Source: JAKZRT01 sp965247915 | GTDB taxonomy: Bacteria; Pseudomonadota; Alphaproteobacteria; Rhodobacterales; Rhodobacteraceae | DNA: 64,000 bases | Direction: 5' to 3' | NCBI GenBank assembly: GCA_965247915.1 | Contig: OZ252048.1 | Coordinates: 2,480,001-2,544,000, forward strand | Shown here: in pieces, positions 50,064 to 58,821 of the stretch | How the letters are laid out: the number at the start of each line of letters is the position of its first letter | How positions within the stretch are numbered: the stretch's first letter is position 1 | Notes under the pieces: model-generated | Told to the model about the DNA's origin: nothing | What the model saw: only the letters and a program-made list of their open reading frames with translations | Database searches by the model: none | Program-made: the position numbers and the translations under genes

Positions 50064-51190
50064 GATTGCGGGCCGTAATTTTCGGGGCCTTGCTGGCGCA
50101 TTGCCATGGCGCTCCGGCGATGGCCCAAAGCCCGGTCGATGCCACGCTTGCCGCTGTCGCGCGGCTTGGCGAGGCCCGCGCCGGGCTGGCGGCGGCCCAG
50201 GATGCCGAGGATCGGGTCAGCGCGCTGACCGGCGTGGTGCTGGCCTATGAGGCGGGGTTGGCAGCGCTGCGCGATGCCGGGCGCAGGGCGGCGTTGTTGC
50301 GCCTGGCAAGCCAGGCGGACCTGGACCGCGATTCGGTCGAGCTGGCGCGCCTTCTGGCGGCGCTTCAGTCGGCAGGCGGGTCGGCCAATTCGCTGCACAT
50401 CGTGCACCCCGAAGGTGCCCTGGCCGCCGCCCGTGCCGCTATGCTGATGGCCGGGGTTGTGCCCGCGCTCGATGCCCGCGCGGCGGACCTGCGCGCCCGG
50501 ATCGCCGCAATCGACGAACTGACCAAGGTCGGCGAAGCCGCCCAAGCAGCCCTCGACCAGGGCCGCAGCGATGTGGGCGCGGCGCGGCTGGCGCTGACGC
50601 AAGCCTTGCGGTCGCGGGCCCATGCGGCCCCGTCGCGCGACATTGACGCCGCGCTTTTCGCAGCGCTTTCCGAGGCTGGTGCGGGCCTTGAGGACTTTGC
50701 GCTGGCGCTTGTTGAAAACCCGGTGGCGGCCGCGATTACCGATGGTAAGGGTTTCGCCGACGCCCTGGGCCACCTTGCGCCGCCAGTAGCGGGTGTGGTT
50801 CTCAGGGCGTTCGGGGCCGAAGACGCCGCCGGGATCGCCCGGCCGGGTGTTGTTTTTGCAACACGGGCCCAGGCGCTGGTCACCGCCCCTTGGCCGTCAA
50901 CTTTGCGCTATAAGGGTTCATTGAATGGCTACGGAAATGTGATGATACTTGAGACCGCACCGGGGTATCTTGTAATCCTGACAGGTATGGAAGAAAGCTT
51001 TGGCGCCCCCGGACAGGTCTTGCCCCTGGGCGCGCCGCTTGGTTTGATGGGCGGCACGGAAAGCCTGGGCGTGAATGCCGCAAGCGGGCGGGGTGAAACC
51101 CTGACCGAAACGCTTTATGTAGGGACCCGACGAGATGGGCACGCCCAAGACCCGGCGACATGGTTCGCCCTGGACAAGGAACGGAACTGA
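50060..51190 (+). CDS. EnvC-like murein hydrolase activator
   Basis: A 376-residue periplasmic protein with a signal peptide (cleavage near residue 22, GAPAMAQ) and a long helical coiled-coil region (residues 25-230, rich in Ala, Leu and Arg). The C-terminal LytM/M23-like domain contains LRYKGSLNGYGNVMILETAP and PGQVLPLGAPLGLMGG. The zinc-binding His residues of active LytM enzymes are not visible, so it should activate amidases rather than cut peptidoglycan itself, as EnvC does. It lies between gpmI and ctpA in a conserved order. Confidence 0.88.
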   Translation: MRLRAVIFGALLAHCHGAPAMAQSPVDATLAAVARLGEARAGLAAAQDAEDRVSALTGVVLAYEAGLAALRDAGRRAALLRLASQADLDRDSVELARLLAALQSAGGSANSLHIVHPEGALAAARAAMLMAGVVPALDARAADLRARIAAIDELTKVGEAAQAALDQGRSDVGAARLALTQALRSRAHAAPSRDIDAALFAALSEAGAGLEDFALALVENPVAAAITDGKGFADALGHLAPPVAGVVLRAFGAEDAAGIARPGVVFATRAQALVTAPWPSTLRYKGSLNGYGNVMILETAPGYLVILTGMEESFGAPGQVLPLGAPLGLMGGTESLGVNAASGRGETLTETLYVGTRRDGHAQDPATWFALDKERN

Positions 51191-51191
51191 G

Positions 51192-52532
51192 ATGAAGAAA
51201 CTTCTGATGGCGGCGGTGGTTGGCACGCTTGCGGGCGCGCTGGCGACCAGCCAGATCGCCGGACCGCTTTTGGCCCAGGAAACCGCCCGCAAGACCACGA
51301 TCTATGAACAGCTCGACCTGTTCGGCGACATCTTTGAACGCATCCGCGTTCAATATGTCGAAGAGGTCGACGAGGCCGATCTGATCGAGGCGGCGATCGA
51401 CGGGATGCTCAGCTCGCTCGATCCGCATTCCAGTTATCTGTCCCCCGAAGACGCCGCCGACATGCGGGTCCAGACGCGCGGCGAATTTGGCGGCCTAGGG
51501 ATCGAGGTCACCCAGGACGAGGGCTATGTGAAAGTGGTCTCGCCGATCGACGGCACCCCGGCCCATGCTGCGGGAATCGAGGCCGGCGATTTTATCACCC
51601 ATGTTGACGGCGAAACCGTGCTGGGCCTGGGCCTGGATGAAGCGGTCGATCTGATGCGCGGCCCGGTCGGGTCCGAGATAATCATCACCGTGGTGCGCGA
51701 AGGTGTCGACGCCCCCTTTGACGTGAGCATCATCCGCGACACCATCAAGCTGACGGCGGTACGCACGCGCATCGAAGGCAAGACGATTGTCCTGCGGGTG
51801 ACCACGTTCAACAACCAGACCTATCCCAACCTTGCCGACGGGCTGGCCAAACATATCGAAGAGCTTGGCGGGCTCGACAATGTCGACGGGGTGGTGATTG
51901 ATCTGCGCAACAATCCCGGCGGGCTTCTGGATCAGGCAATCAAGGTCTCGGACGCGTTTCTCGACAAGGGCGAGGTCGTATCGACGCGCGGGCGCAACCC
52001 GCAGGACGGCGAACGCTACAACGCCACGCCCGGCGATCTGGCCGAGGGCAAACCGATCGTGGTGCTAATCAACGGTGGCTCGGCCTCGGCCTCCGAGATC
52101 GTTGCCGGTGCCTTGCAGGACCACCGCCGCGCGATTATCGTCGGCACCAAGAGCTTTGGCAAAGGCTCGGTCCAGACGGTGATGCCGCTCAGGGGCGAAC
52201 GCGCGATGCGCCTGACAACGGCGCGCTATTACACGCCGTCGGGCCGGTCGATCCAGGCTTTGGGCGTGTCGCCCGACATCGTGGTTGCCCAGCCCCGGCG
52301 CGACCCGAGCGCCGAAGAAGAGGACGCGGAAAACGCGCGCCAGCCCCGGACCGAGGCCGACCTGCGCGGCAACCTCGACAACGACAGCCTGACCGAGGAC
52401 GAGCGCCGCCAGATCGAGGAAGAACGCGCCCTGGCCGAGCAATCGGCAAAACTGCGCGAACAGGACTTCCAGCTGGCCTACGCTATCGACCTGCTGCACG
52501 GGCTGTCGGCTATCGCCCGGGCGTCTGATTAA
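51192..52532 (+). CDS. ctpA: C-terminal processing protease (S41 family)
   Basis: A 446-residue exported protease. A signal or anchor helix is at residues 4-30, the PDZ domain at about 85-165 (GLGIEVTQDEGYVKVVSPID and HAAGIEAGDFITHVDG) and the Ser-Lys dyad in NGGSASASEIVAGAL and GTKSFGKGSVQTVMP. The tail is very acidic and charged, with EDERRQIEEERALAEQSAKL. Ctp proteases trim periplasmic proteins, including peptidoglycan hydrolases and their activators, in keeping with the envC gene one base upstream. Confidence 0.95.
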   Translation: MKKLLMAAVVGTLAGALATSQIAGPLLAQETARKTTIYEQLDLFGDIFERIRVQYVEEVDEADLIEAAIDGMLSSLDPHSSYLSPEDAADMRVQTRGEFGGLGIEVTQDEGYVKVVSPIDGTPAHAAGIEAGDFITHVDGETVLGLGLDEAVDLMRGPVGSEIIITVVREGVDAPFDVSIIRDTIKLTAVRTRIEGKTIVLRVTTFNNQTYPNLADGLAKHIEELGGLDNVDGVVIDLRNNPGGLLDQAIKVSDAFLDKGEVVSTRGRNPQDGERYNATPGDLAEGKPIVVLINGGSASASEIVAGALQDHRRAIIVGTKSFGKGSVQTVMPLRGERAMRLTTARYYTPSGRSIQALGVSPDIVVAQPRRDPSAEEEDAENARQPRTEADLRGNLDNDSLTEDERRQIEEERALAEQSAKLREQDFQLAYAIDLLHGLSAIARASD

Positions 52533-52538
52533 TTTGGG

Positions 52539-52563
52539 CGGGGCGGGGCATCGGCCCGCCCCG
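52539..52563 (+). terminator. Strong hairpin between ctpA and rppH
   Basis: CGGGGCGGG (52539-52547) and CCCGCCCCG (52555-52563) form a perfect 9-bp GC stem with a 7-base loop. No T run follows on the plus strand. It ends 4 bases before the rppH start, so it may end or stall ctpA transcription, or hide the rppH ribosome-binding site. Confidence 0.55.
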
Positions 52564-52567
52564 AACG

Positions 52568-53056
52568 GTGCCAGTGAGCAACCAACCGACCTCAACACTC
52601 CCCTACCGGCCTTGCGTCGGCGTGATGCTGGTCAATGCGGACGGGCAAGTGTTCGTGGCCCAGCGCATCGACAATCCCGGACCGGCCTGGCAGATGCCGC
52701 AGGGCGGCATCGACGCGGGTGAAGATCCACGCGATGCGGCGCTGCGCGAGCTTTGCGAAGAAACCGGCGTGACCGCCGACCTGGCCCGGATCGAGGCCGA
52801 AGCCCCAAACTGGCTGACCTACGACCTGCCGCCCGACCTGGTGCCCCGGCTTTGGGGCGGGCGCTTTCGCGGCCAGAAACAGCGCTGGTTTTTCATGCGT
52901 TTCCTCGGTGCTGACAATCAGATCGACATCACCCGGCCGCCGCGCGAGTTTTCCAGGTGGCAATGGTTGCCGCCCGACCAGCTGGTGGCCAGCATCGTCC
53001 CCTTCAAGCGCGCGGTTTACGAAAGTGTGCTAGAGGCTTTTGCCGGACGTTTTTGA
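52568..53056 (+). CDS. rppH: RNA pyrophosphohydrolase (Nudix)
   Basis: A 162-residue Nudix enzyme that removes pyrophosphate from 5' ends of mRNA and starts decay. It opens with LPYRPCVGVMLVNADGQVFV, and the Nudix box is G-x5-E-x7-RELCEETG within residues 46-68. WGGRFRGQKQRWFFMRFLG is typical of RppH/YgdP. GTG 52568 or GTG 52574 are possible starts; both lie directly behind a strong hairpin. Confidence 0.94.
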   Translation: MPVSNQPTSTLPYRPCVGVMLVNADGQVFVAQRIDNPGPAWQMPQGGIDAGEDPRDAALRELCEETGVTADLARIEAEAPNWLTYDLPPDLVPRLWGGRFRGQKQRWFFMRFLGADNQIDITRPPREFSRWQWLPPDQLVASIVPFKRAVYESVLEAFAGRF

Positions 53057-53085
53057 GCCTGGCGGCACCAGCCTCAGATGCAGAT

Positions 53086-53107
53086 GCCCGGCAATCGCTT
53101 GCCGGGC
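53086..53107. terminator. Bidirectional hairpin terminator behind rppH
   Basis: GCCCGGCAA (53086-53094) and TTGCCGGGC (53099-53107) form a 9-bp stem with a TCGC loop, followed on the plus strand by TGATCTTTGTT. It lies between rppH and the convergent small secreted-protein gene and may serve both. Confidence 0.7.
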
Positions 53108-53124
53108 TGATCTTTGTTGACGGG

Positions 53125-53427
53125 TCAACTGCCGCAATGCGATTTCAGGTAGTCCCCGAAGTTTGCATAGGGATCGGTGGCGGACTTGTTGGTGGATCGC
53201 AACGAAATCCGCTCGCCGAAACCTGACGGTCCGTTCAGATTCTGCTGAAGTTCGCGGTTCATCCGAACCCAGCCCCGCCGGCATTGGGCATCGGCTGATT
53301 TGCCTGCCACTGCCGGCCTGCCTGCGTTGTCAGAATTGCCCGCCCCCGCAGGTTTCCCGGCCAGCGCCGGTGAGCTGAGTGCAATCAGCACCGCCCCGGT
53401 GATCGAAAGTAATATTTTCGGTTTCAT
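53125..53427 (-). CDS. Small secreted protein with two cysteines
   Basis: A 100-residue protein with a signal peptide (MKPKILLSITGAVLIALSSP, cleavage ALA-GK near residue 23), a Gly/Ala/Lys-rich linker and a short C-terminal domain with CRRGWVRMNRELQQNLNG and the end YLKSHCGS, where two Cys may pair. The AGAGGAAC sequence upstream is a fair Shine-Dalgarno. It shares the layout of the protein at 32470. Function unknown. Confidence 0.7.
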   Translation of the reverse strand: MKPKILLSITGAVLIALSSPALAGKPAGAGNSDNAGRPAVAGKSADAQCRRGWVRMNRELQQNLNGPSGFGERISLRSTNKSATDPYANFGDYLKSHCGS

Positions 53428-53619
53428 TTGCAGTTCCTCTGGTTGCTATATTCGAATCCCATGGGAACGTGACGAAATCTTGGCGGTGATGAGATTTGGC
53501 CGTGCCCCTTTTGCGGATTTGTCTGTTTCGATCCGGCTTTTGGGTTCAGTGCCGAGGTTTGCTATGAATTGTTGCCGCCCTAGGAACGTCCGCGCGGGGA
53601 AAGCGGGGACTCGAAATAA

Positions 53620-53634
53620 GAACAAAACGTGAAT
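53620..53634 (+). promoter_or_regulatory. LexA-box-like site upstream of dnaE2
   Basis: GAAC-AAAACGT-GAAT, one mismatch from the alphaproteobacterial LexA box GAAC-N7-GAAC, 34 bases before the dnaE2 ATG. It fits SOS control of dnaE2. Confidence 0.65.
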
Positions 53635-53668
53635 ATAGTAGGAGGCCAGCGATTCCCTGGGGCCGCCC

Positions 53669-56600
53669 ATGACCTTTGCCGAACTGGATGCCACATCGAA
53701 CTTCACCTTCCTGACCGGGGCCAGTCACCCGCAGGAATATATCATGCGTGCAGCACTTCTGGGGCTGGGCGCGGTGGCGGTGGCGGATGAGAACTCGGTG
53801 GCGGGCATCGTGCGGGCCCATGCCCAAGTGCGCGAGGTGGCGCGCGAGGTGCGGCTGCGGCACGCCGCACTGGCCCGTGACGGCCCCATCGGCCCGCCCG
53901 CGCCCGAAGGCGTGGCGCGGGCGCCCGGATCGGCCTGCCTCGACAACGTGCCCCGGCTTTTGCCCGGCGCGCGGATCGTCACCCGCGACGGGTTTACCGC
54001 CACCGCCCTGCCGCGCGACCGGGCCGCCTGGGGGCGGCTTTGCCGTCTGCTGACGCTCGGGCGGCTGCGGGCCGAAAAGGGCGCCTGCGACCTCGGGTTC
54101 GATGACATCCTCGAATGGGGCGCGGGGCTGGAACTGCTGATCGCGCCGCAAGGGGGTGGGCGGGCCGGGACCGGCAGCCGTGACTGGTGGCAAAGGGCGC
54201 GGGCGCCGGCGCGCCGCTTTCCCGGTCAGGTCAGCGTGCTGATCGCCCCGCGCTATGACGGACGCGACCCGGCCCGCATCGCCGCCATCGCCAAGGCCGC
54301 CGCCAAGGCGCGCATTCCAGTCGTCGCCGCCGCCAGCCCGATCATGCACGCAGGTCCCCGCCGCCGCATGGCCGATGTGCTGACCGCGATCCGCACCAGT
54401 ACCCGGGTTGACGCGCTGGGCCGGGCTGCTCTGGCCAACGCCGAACGGCGGCTGCGGTCCGGGGCCGAGATGCGCCGCCTTTTCGCCGGCTTTGAGCACG
54501 CCGTGACCCGCGCCGGCGAGATCGCCGACCGCTGCCAATTCTCGCTGGGTGAACTGCGCTATGAATACCCCTCCGAGATTGCCGAGAATGAGACCCCCGG
54601 CCAGCGGCTGGAAAGGCTGGCGCGCGCCGGGCTGAACTGGCGCTACCCCTCGGGCGCGTCCGCCAAGGTCCGCGCCATGCTCGATCATGAACTGACCCTG
54701 ATCGGCAAGCTCGAATACGAACCCTATTTCCTGACCGTGCACGACGTGGTGAAATTTGCCCGTGACCGCGGCATCCTCTGCCAGGGGCGCGGCTCGGCGG
54801 CCAATTCGGTGGTCTGCTATGCGCTTGGCGTCACCTCCGTGTCGCCCGAGATCGGCACCATGGTCTTTGAGCGCTTCGTGTCGGAAGCCCGCGACGAACC
54901 CCCCGACATCGACGTCGATTTCGAACACGAACGCCGCGAAGAGGTGATCCAGCACATCTACGCGCGCTATGGCCGCCACCGGGCGGGCCTCTGCGCCACC
55001 GTGGTGCACTATCGCGGCAAACGCGCCATCCGCGAGGTCGGCCGCGCCATGGGCCTCTCCGAAGACACCGTCGCCGCCTTGTCCAGCCAGATCTGGGGCT
55101 GGGGCGGCGGCACGGTCAGCGAAACCCGCCTGGCCGAAATCGGGCTCGACCCGGCTGACCGGCGGCTGGCGCTGACGCTGGATCTGGTCAAAGAAATTCA
55201 GGGTTTTCCGCGCCACCTTTCCCAGCACGTCGGCGGCTTCATCATGACCGAAGGGCGATTGGATGAACTGGTGCCGGTCGAGAACGCCACGATGGAAGAC
55301 CGCACGGTGATCTGCTGGGACAAGGACGATATCGACACGCTGGGGATTTTGAAGGTCGACGTGCTGGCGCTCGGCATGCTGACCTGCATCCGCAAGGCGT
55401 TTCATCTGATCGCCCAGCATCACGGGCATGATTACACCCTTGCTACCCTGCCGCCCGAGGACCCGGCGGTCTATGACATGCTCTGCAAGGCCGACTCCTT
55501 AGGGGTTTTTCAGGTCGAAAGCCGGGCCCAGATGAACTTTCTGCCGCGCATGAAGCCGCGCAATTTCTACGATCTGGTGATCGAGGTGGCGATCATCCGC
55601 CCCGGCCCGATCCAGGGCGATATGGTGCACCCCTTCATCCGGCGGCGCAACGGCGAGGAAGAGGTCGCCTTCCCCTCGGACGCGCTCGGCGCGGTGCTGG
55701 GCAAGACCCTCGGGGTGCCGCTTTTCCAGGAGCAGGCGATGCAGATCGCCATCGTCGGCGCCGGGTTTTCGCCCGAAGAGGCCGACCGGTTGCGCCGCTC
55801 GCTGGCCACGTTCAAGAAACATGGGAGCGTCAGCGAATTTCGCGGACGGTTCCTGCGCGGCATGGCCGCCAACGGCTATGACGACGATTTCGCCCTGCGC
55901 TGCTTTTCCCAGATCGAAGGCTTCGGGTCCTATGGCTTCCCCGAATCCCACGCCGCCAGCTTTGCCCTGCTGGTCTATGCCTCGGCCTGGCTGAAACGCC
56001 ACCATCCGGGCATTTTCGCCGCCACGCTGCTCAATTCGCAGCCCATGGGGTTCTACGCCCCCGCCCAGATCGTGCGCGACGCCCGCGAACACGGGGTCAC
56101 CGTGCGGCCAATCGACATCAACGCCAGCTATTGGGACAACGTGATGGAACCCGACGGGCATGGTGGGCTGGCACTGCGCCTGGGGTTCCGCCAGATCAAG
56201 GCGATGCGCGAGGACGAGGCGACCTGGATCACCTCCGCGCGCGGCAACGGCTACCTGGGCGTCGAGGAGGTCTGGCGCCGCGCCGGCACCCCGCCCAACT
56301 TCCTGCGCGCCCTGGCCGAGGCCGACGTCTTTGCCAGCCTGGGGATGGACCGCCGTCAGGCGCTCTGGGCCGCCCGCGCGGTGACCGGCGACGACCCCCT
56401 GCCGCTGTTCGCGCACGACCTCGATGGCGAAGGCATTGTCGAACCCCCCGTCACCCTGCCAGGCATGAGCGAAGGCGAGCATGTGGTCGAAGATTATGTG
56501 GCCATGCGCCTGACGCTCAGGTCCCACCCAATGGCGCTGCTCAGGCATCTGGTGACGCCGGAGCGCGGCATTGATGCCCCGCGTCCCGGCCGCCGCGCCG

Positions 56601-56707
56601 GGACCTCGGCGGACCAAGAGGTCCCGGATCAGGTCCGGGACGCGGGCCACCCACCACCGGCCGGGCGTCACCCGAGGGATGTCAACCCAATCGCGAACCG
56701 GCCCTAG
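53669..56707 (+). CDS. dnaE2: Error-prone DNA polymerase DnaE2, C-terminally short
   Basis: A 1012-residue C-family polymerase. An N-terminal PHP domain (FAELDATSNFTFLTGASHPQ) is followed by the polymerase core with the catalytic Asp residues in PPDIDVDFEHERREEV and LKVDVLALGMLT, and helix-hairpin-helix sequence near FGSYGFPESHAASFALLVY. With ImuB it copies past DNA damage. Homology stops at about residue 950 (LTLRSHPMALLRHLVTPERG); the last 60 residues (DAPRPGRRAGTSADQEVPDQ onward) translate hairpin-repeat DNA. The OB-fold C-terminal domain of relatives is missing. A LexA-like box lies upstream. Confidence 0.88.
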   Translation: MTFAELDATSNFTFLTGASHPQEYIMRAALLGLGAVAVADENSVAGIVRAHAQVREVAREVRLRHAALARDGPIGPPAPEGVARAPGSACLDNVPRLLPGARIVTRDGFTATALPRDRAAWGRLCRLLTLGRLRAEKGACDLGFDDILEWGAGLELLIAPQGGGRAGTGSRDWWQRARAPARRFPGQVSVLIAPRYDGRDPARIAAIAKAAAKARIPVVAAASPIMHAGPRRRMADVLTAIRTSTRVDALGRAALANAERRLRSGAEMRRLFAGFEHAVTRAGEIADRCQFSLGELRYEYPSEIAENETPGQRLERLARAGLNWRYPSGASAKVRAMLDHELTLIGKLEYEPYFLTVHDVVKFARDRGILCQGRGSAANSVVCYALGVTSVSPEIGTMVFERFVSEARDEPPDIDVDFEHERREEVIQHIYARYGRHRAGLCATVVHYRGKRAIREVGRAMGLSEDTVAALSSQIWGWGGGTVSETRLAEIGLDPADRRLALTLDLVKEIQGFPRHLSQHVGGFIMTEGRLDELVPVENATMEDRTVICWDKDDIDTLGILKVDVLALGMLTCIRKAFHLIAQHHGHDYTLATLPPEDPAVYDMLCKADSLGVFQVESRAQMNFLPRMKPRNFYDLVIEVAIIRPGPIQGDMVHPFIRRRNGEEEVAFPSDALGAVLGKTLGVPLFQEQAMQIAIVGAGFSPEEADRLRRSLATFKKHGSVSEFRGRFLRGMAANGYDDDFALRCFSQIEGFGSYGFPESHAASFALLVYASAWLKRHHPGIFAATLLNSQPMGFYAPAQIVRDAREHGVTVRPIDINASYWDNVMEPDGHGGLALRLGFRQIKAMREDEATWITSARGNGYLGVEEVWRRAGTPPNFLRALAEADVFASLGMDRRQALWAARAVTGDDPLPLFAHDLDGEGIVEPPVTLPGMSEGEHVVEDYVAMRLTLRSHPMALLRHLVTPERGIDAPRPGRRAGTSADQEVPDQVRDAGHPPPAGRHPRDVNPIANRP

Positions 56708-57123
56708 ACGCGGACGCAGCGCGGTCGCAGCCAAGCCTCGATCGCATCGCGCGCAATACGGCCATCTGCAATGCCGACCACAAGCTCTTCAAGTTCCCGG
56801 TCGATGTCCTCGTCGCACGGTGCGCCAAGAACGAAACCGCTTTGAACCAGTAGCAGCCTGAGCAGAATCGAAGCCGTGCGCTTGTTGCCATCAACGAAAC
56901 CATGGTTGCCAATCACGCTTTCAAGCAAAGCCGAGCCTTTGGCCCAAATTCGTGGATAATAACCCGAGTACGGACGTCCAATTGCCGAAAGGATCGCGTC
57001 CTTACTCAATATCCCAAGCCGACCGCCTGACCGGGCAAGTCCGGACTCGTGAGCCTCCAGAACATCCGCAAAAGTAAGCCTGTAATGACGCTTACCGCTT
57101 GGCAAGGCGATCCAACAGCTCAC
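56704..57123 (-). CDS. doc: Doc-family toxin (Fic fold)
   Basis: A 139-residue death-on-curing toxin with the full Fic/Doc motif NHGFVDGNKRTA. Doc proteins phosphorylate EF-Tu and stop translation. The N-terminus reads LTFADVLEAHESGLARSGG, normal for the family. It starts with GTG 57123 inside the antitoxin gene (32-base overlap). Its stop and that of dnaE2 on the other strand share the palindrome CTAG at 56704-56707. Confidence 0.9.
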   Translation of the reverse strand: MSCWIALPSGKRHYRLTFADVLEAHESGLARSGGRLGILSKDAILSAIGRPYSGYYPRIWAKGSALLESVIGNHGFVDGNKRTASILLRLLLVQSGFVLGAPCDEDIDRELEELVVGIADGRIARDAIEAWLRPRCVRV

Positions 57124-57289
57124 CGTGATCCGCGACGATTTTTTGAATGGCGCTCGCGGAGCGTTTCGAGACAGTCACTCTCTCGAACTTCCCGGTGCCG
57201 GAATCGCGCACAACATATCCACCCGCACTCCCATTACGCCCGGGTTTCTTGGTGACCGTCCATTTTGCTGCCGAGCTGTTCTTGGCCAT
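57092..57289 (-). CDS. Antitoxin partner of Doc
   Basis: A 65-residue protein from ATG 57289 (GAGGTG Shine-Dalgarno): MAKNSSAAKWTVTKKPGRNG, then GGYVVRDSGTGKFERVTV and a C-terminal helix ASAIQKIVADHGELLDRLAK. It is small and basic and overlaps the toxin start, as antitoxins do, but it is not a classical Phd sequence. It should bind Doc and repress the pair. An IS5 element is inserted 48 bases upstream, in or next to the promoter; a TATTAT -10-like box remains. Confidence 0.75.
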   Translation of the reverse strand: MAKNSSAAKWTVTKKPGRNGSAGGYVVRDSGTGKFERVTVSKRSASAIQKIVADHGELLDRLAKR

Positions 57290-57337
57290 AACGCACCTCT
57301 GACCCACAGATAATACACCAACGCCTTAACAACAACA

Positions 57338-58606
57338 GGGCACCTCTATAAATTGCATCTGGCGTGAACGCGCTGTAGATTTGCAGGATGATGCGGCGGA
57401 GGGATGGCAGTCATGGCACAGATGGGCTTTTTTGATCTTTCAGATCGTTACGAGAGCCTGGATGCGAAGAAGGACCCGCTGGTCGAGATCAATGCAGTTG
57501 TACCGTGGGAAGAGTTCCGCCCGCTTCTGGAGCAGGTCTGGCGCAAGCCTGAAAGTGAGCGGAAATCACGCGCGGGGCGCAAGCCGATGGACGCGGTACT
57601 GATGTTCAAAACCCTGGTTCTGAGCGCGCTTTACAACCTTTCGGACGATCAGGTCGAATACCAGATCCGGGACCGGCTTTCGTTTATGCGTTTTCTGGGT
57701 CTTGGTCTTGGTGACCGGGTGCCGGACGCAAAGACCGTGTGGCTGTATCGCGAGGCGCTGGCGCAGGCGGGCAAGGTGGATGATTTGTTCAAACTCTTTG
57801 ACGGACATCTGGCGCGGCAGGGCTACATTGCACGGGGCGGCCAGATACTGGACGCGTCCATCGTGCCGGTGCCGCGCAACCACAACACGCGCGCGGAAAA
57901 CGCGGCGATCAAGGGTGGCGAGGTGCCGGAAGACTGGGAAAACAAGCCTGCCAAGCGATCACAGAAGGACGTTGATGCACGCTGGACCAAAAAGCACGGC
58001 AAAAGCCACTATGGCTACAAGAACCATGTGAATGTCGATCGTAAGCACAAACTGATCCGGCGCTATCACGTCACGGGCGCTGCCGTTCACGACAGCCAGG
58101 TGGTGGACGAGTTGCTGATGCGCGGCAACACCGCCTCCAGGGTCTGGGCAGATGCGGCCTACCGGTCGGAAGAAATCGAGGCGAAGCTCAGGGCGAGAGG
58201 ACTGACAAGCCGCATCCACCGCAAGGGCAAACGGGGCAGGCCTCTGACCGAACAGGCAATGAAAAGCAACAGGACGAAATCCTCGGTTCGTGTCCGTGTC
58301 GAGCATGTGTTCGGCGCGCAGGCGAACGACATGGGTGGCACGCTGGTGCGAACCATCGGTCTGGCGCGGGCCAGGGCCAGGATCGGGATGAAGAACCTTG
58401 CCTACAACATCCGGCGGCTTGGCCAGTTGCACCGCCTAAACCCATTCCCGGTATGAAAACACGAGGATGCTGTGGCGATCTGCGCCACCAATGCCCGGCG
58501 CGGATTAAGGATCGAGACTGACCACCTAAAACCCAGCGTGCCGATGGCCGATAGAACCGAAATCAGGCATAATATGCCCTCAGAATGTCAATGAATCGAG
58601 GTGCCC
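57338..58606 (+). mobile_element. IS5-family insertion sequence, intact copy
   Basis: An element of 1269 bases with terminal inverted repeats GGGCACCTCTATAAATTG (57338) and, from the right end, GGGCACCTCGATTCATTG (58606). A 4-base target duplication AACA flanks it (57334-57337 and 58607-58610), which shows simple insertion. It holds one transposase gene. A degraded second copy is at 62677-63506. Confidence 0.92.
57413..58456 (+). CDS. IS5-family transposase
   Basis: A 347-residue DDE transposase. The N-terminal domain has FFDLSDRYESLDAKKDPLVE and RKSRAGRKPMDAVLMFKTLV. The catalytic residues lie in ILDASIVPVPRNH (Asp), VWADAAYRSEEIEA (Asp) and VRVRVEHVFGAQ (Glu), followed by the IS5 end GLARARARIGMKNLAYNIRR. 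ATG 57413 has the Shine-Dalgarno GGAGGG at a good distance; an ATG at 57404 is too close to it. The frame is intact. Confidence 0.93.
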   Translation: MAQMGFFDLSDRYESLDAKKDPLVEINAVVPWEEFRPLLEQVWRKPESERKSRAGRKPMDAVLMFKTLVLSALYNLSDDQVEYQIRDRLSFMRFLGLGLGDRVPDAKTVWLYREALAQAGKVDDLFKLFDGHLARQGYIARGGQILDASIVPVPRNHNTRAENAAIKGGEVPEDWENKPAKRSQKDVDARWTKKHGKSHYGYKNHVNVDRKHKLIRRYHVTGAAVHDSQVVDELLMRGNTASRVWADAAYRSEEIEAKLRARGLTSRIHRKGKRGRPLTEQAMKSNRTKSSVRVRVEHVFGAQANDMGGTLVRTIGLARARARIGMKNLAYNIRRLGQLHRLNPFPV

Positions 58607-58821
58607 AACAAAACAAACAGTTCAAAACGATATGGGGAACGGCTCGGCCCCCAAGCTCCTAATCTGTGGCGCAATCCGCACAAGTTTCGACGGCCGCACC
58701 TGATGATATGACCGTTGGGGGCCGAAAGTGGCGCCGTCGCCATCGCTTCCCCATTGAAAATCCGGACTGAATTCGCCACCATGCCCCCAGTTTCACTGCA
58801 ATTATTTTTGGGGGAGGACCC

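Noticed and set aside
53546..55429. Long minus-strand frame opposite dnaE2
   Set aside because: Antisense shadow of a clearly conserved polymerase gene.
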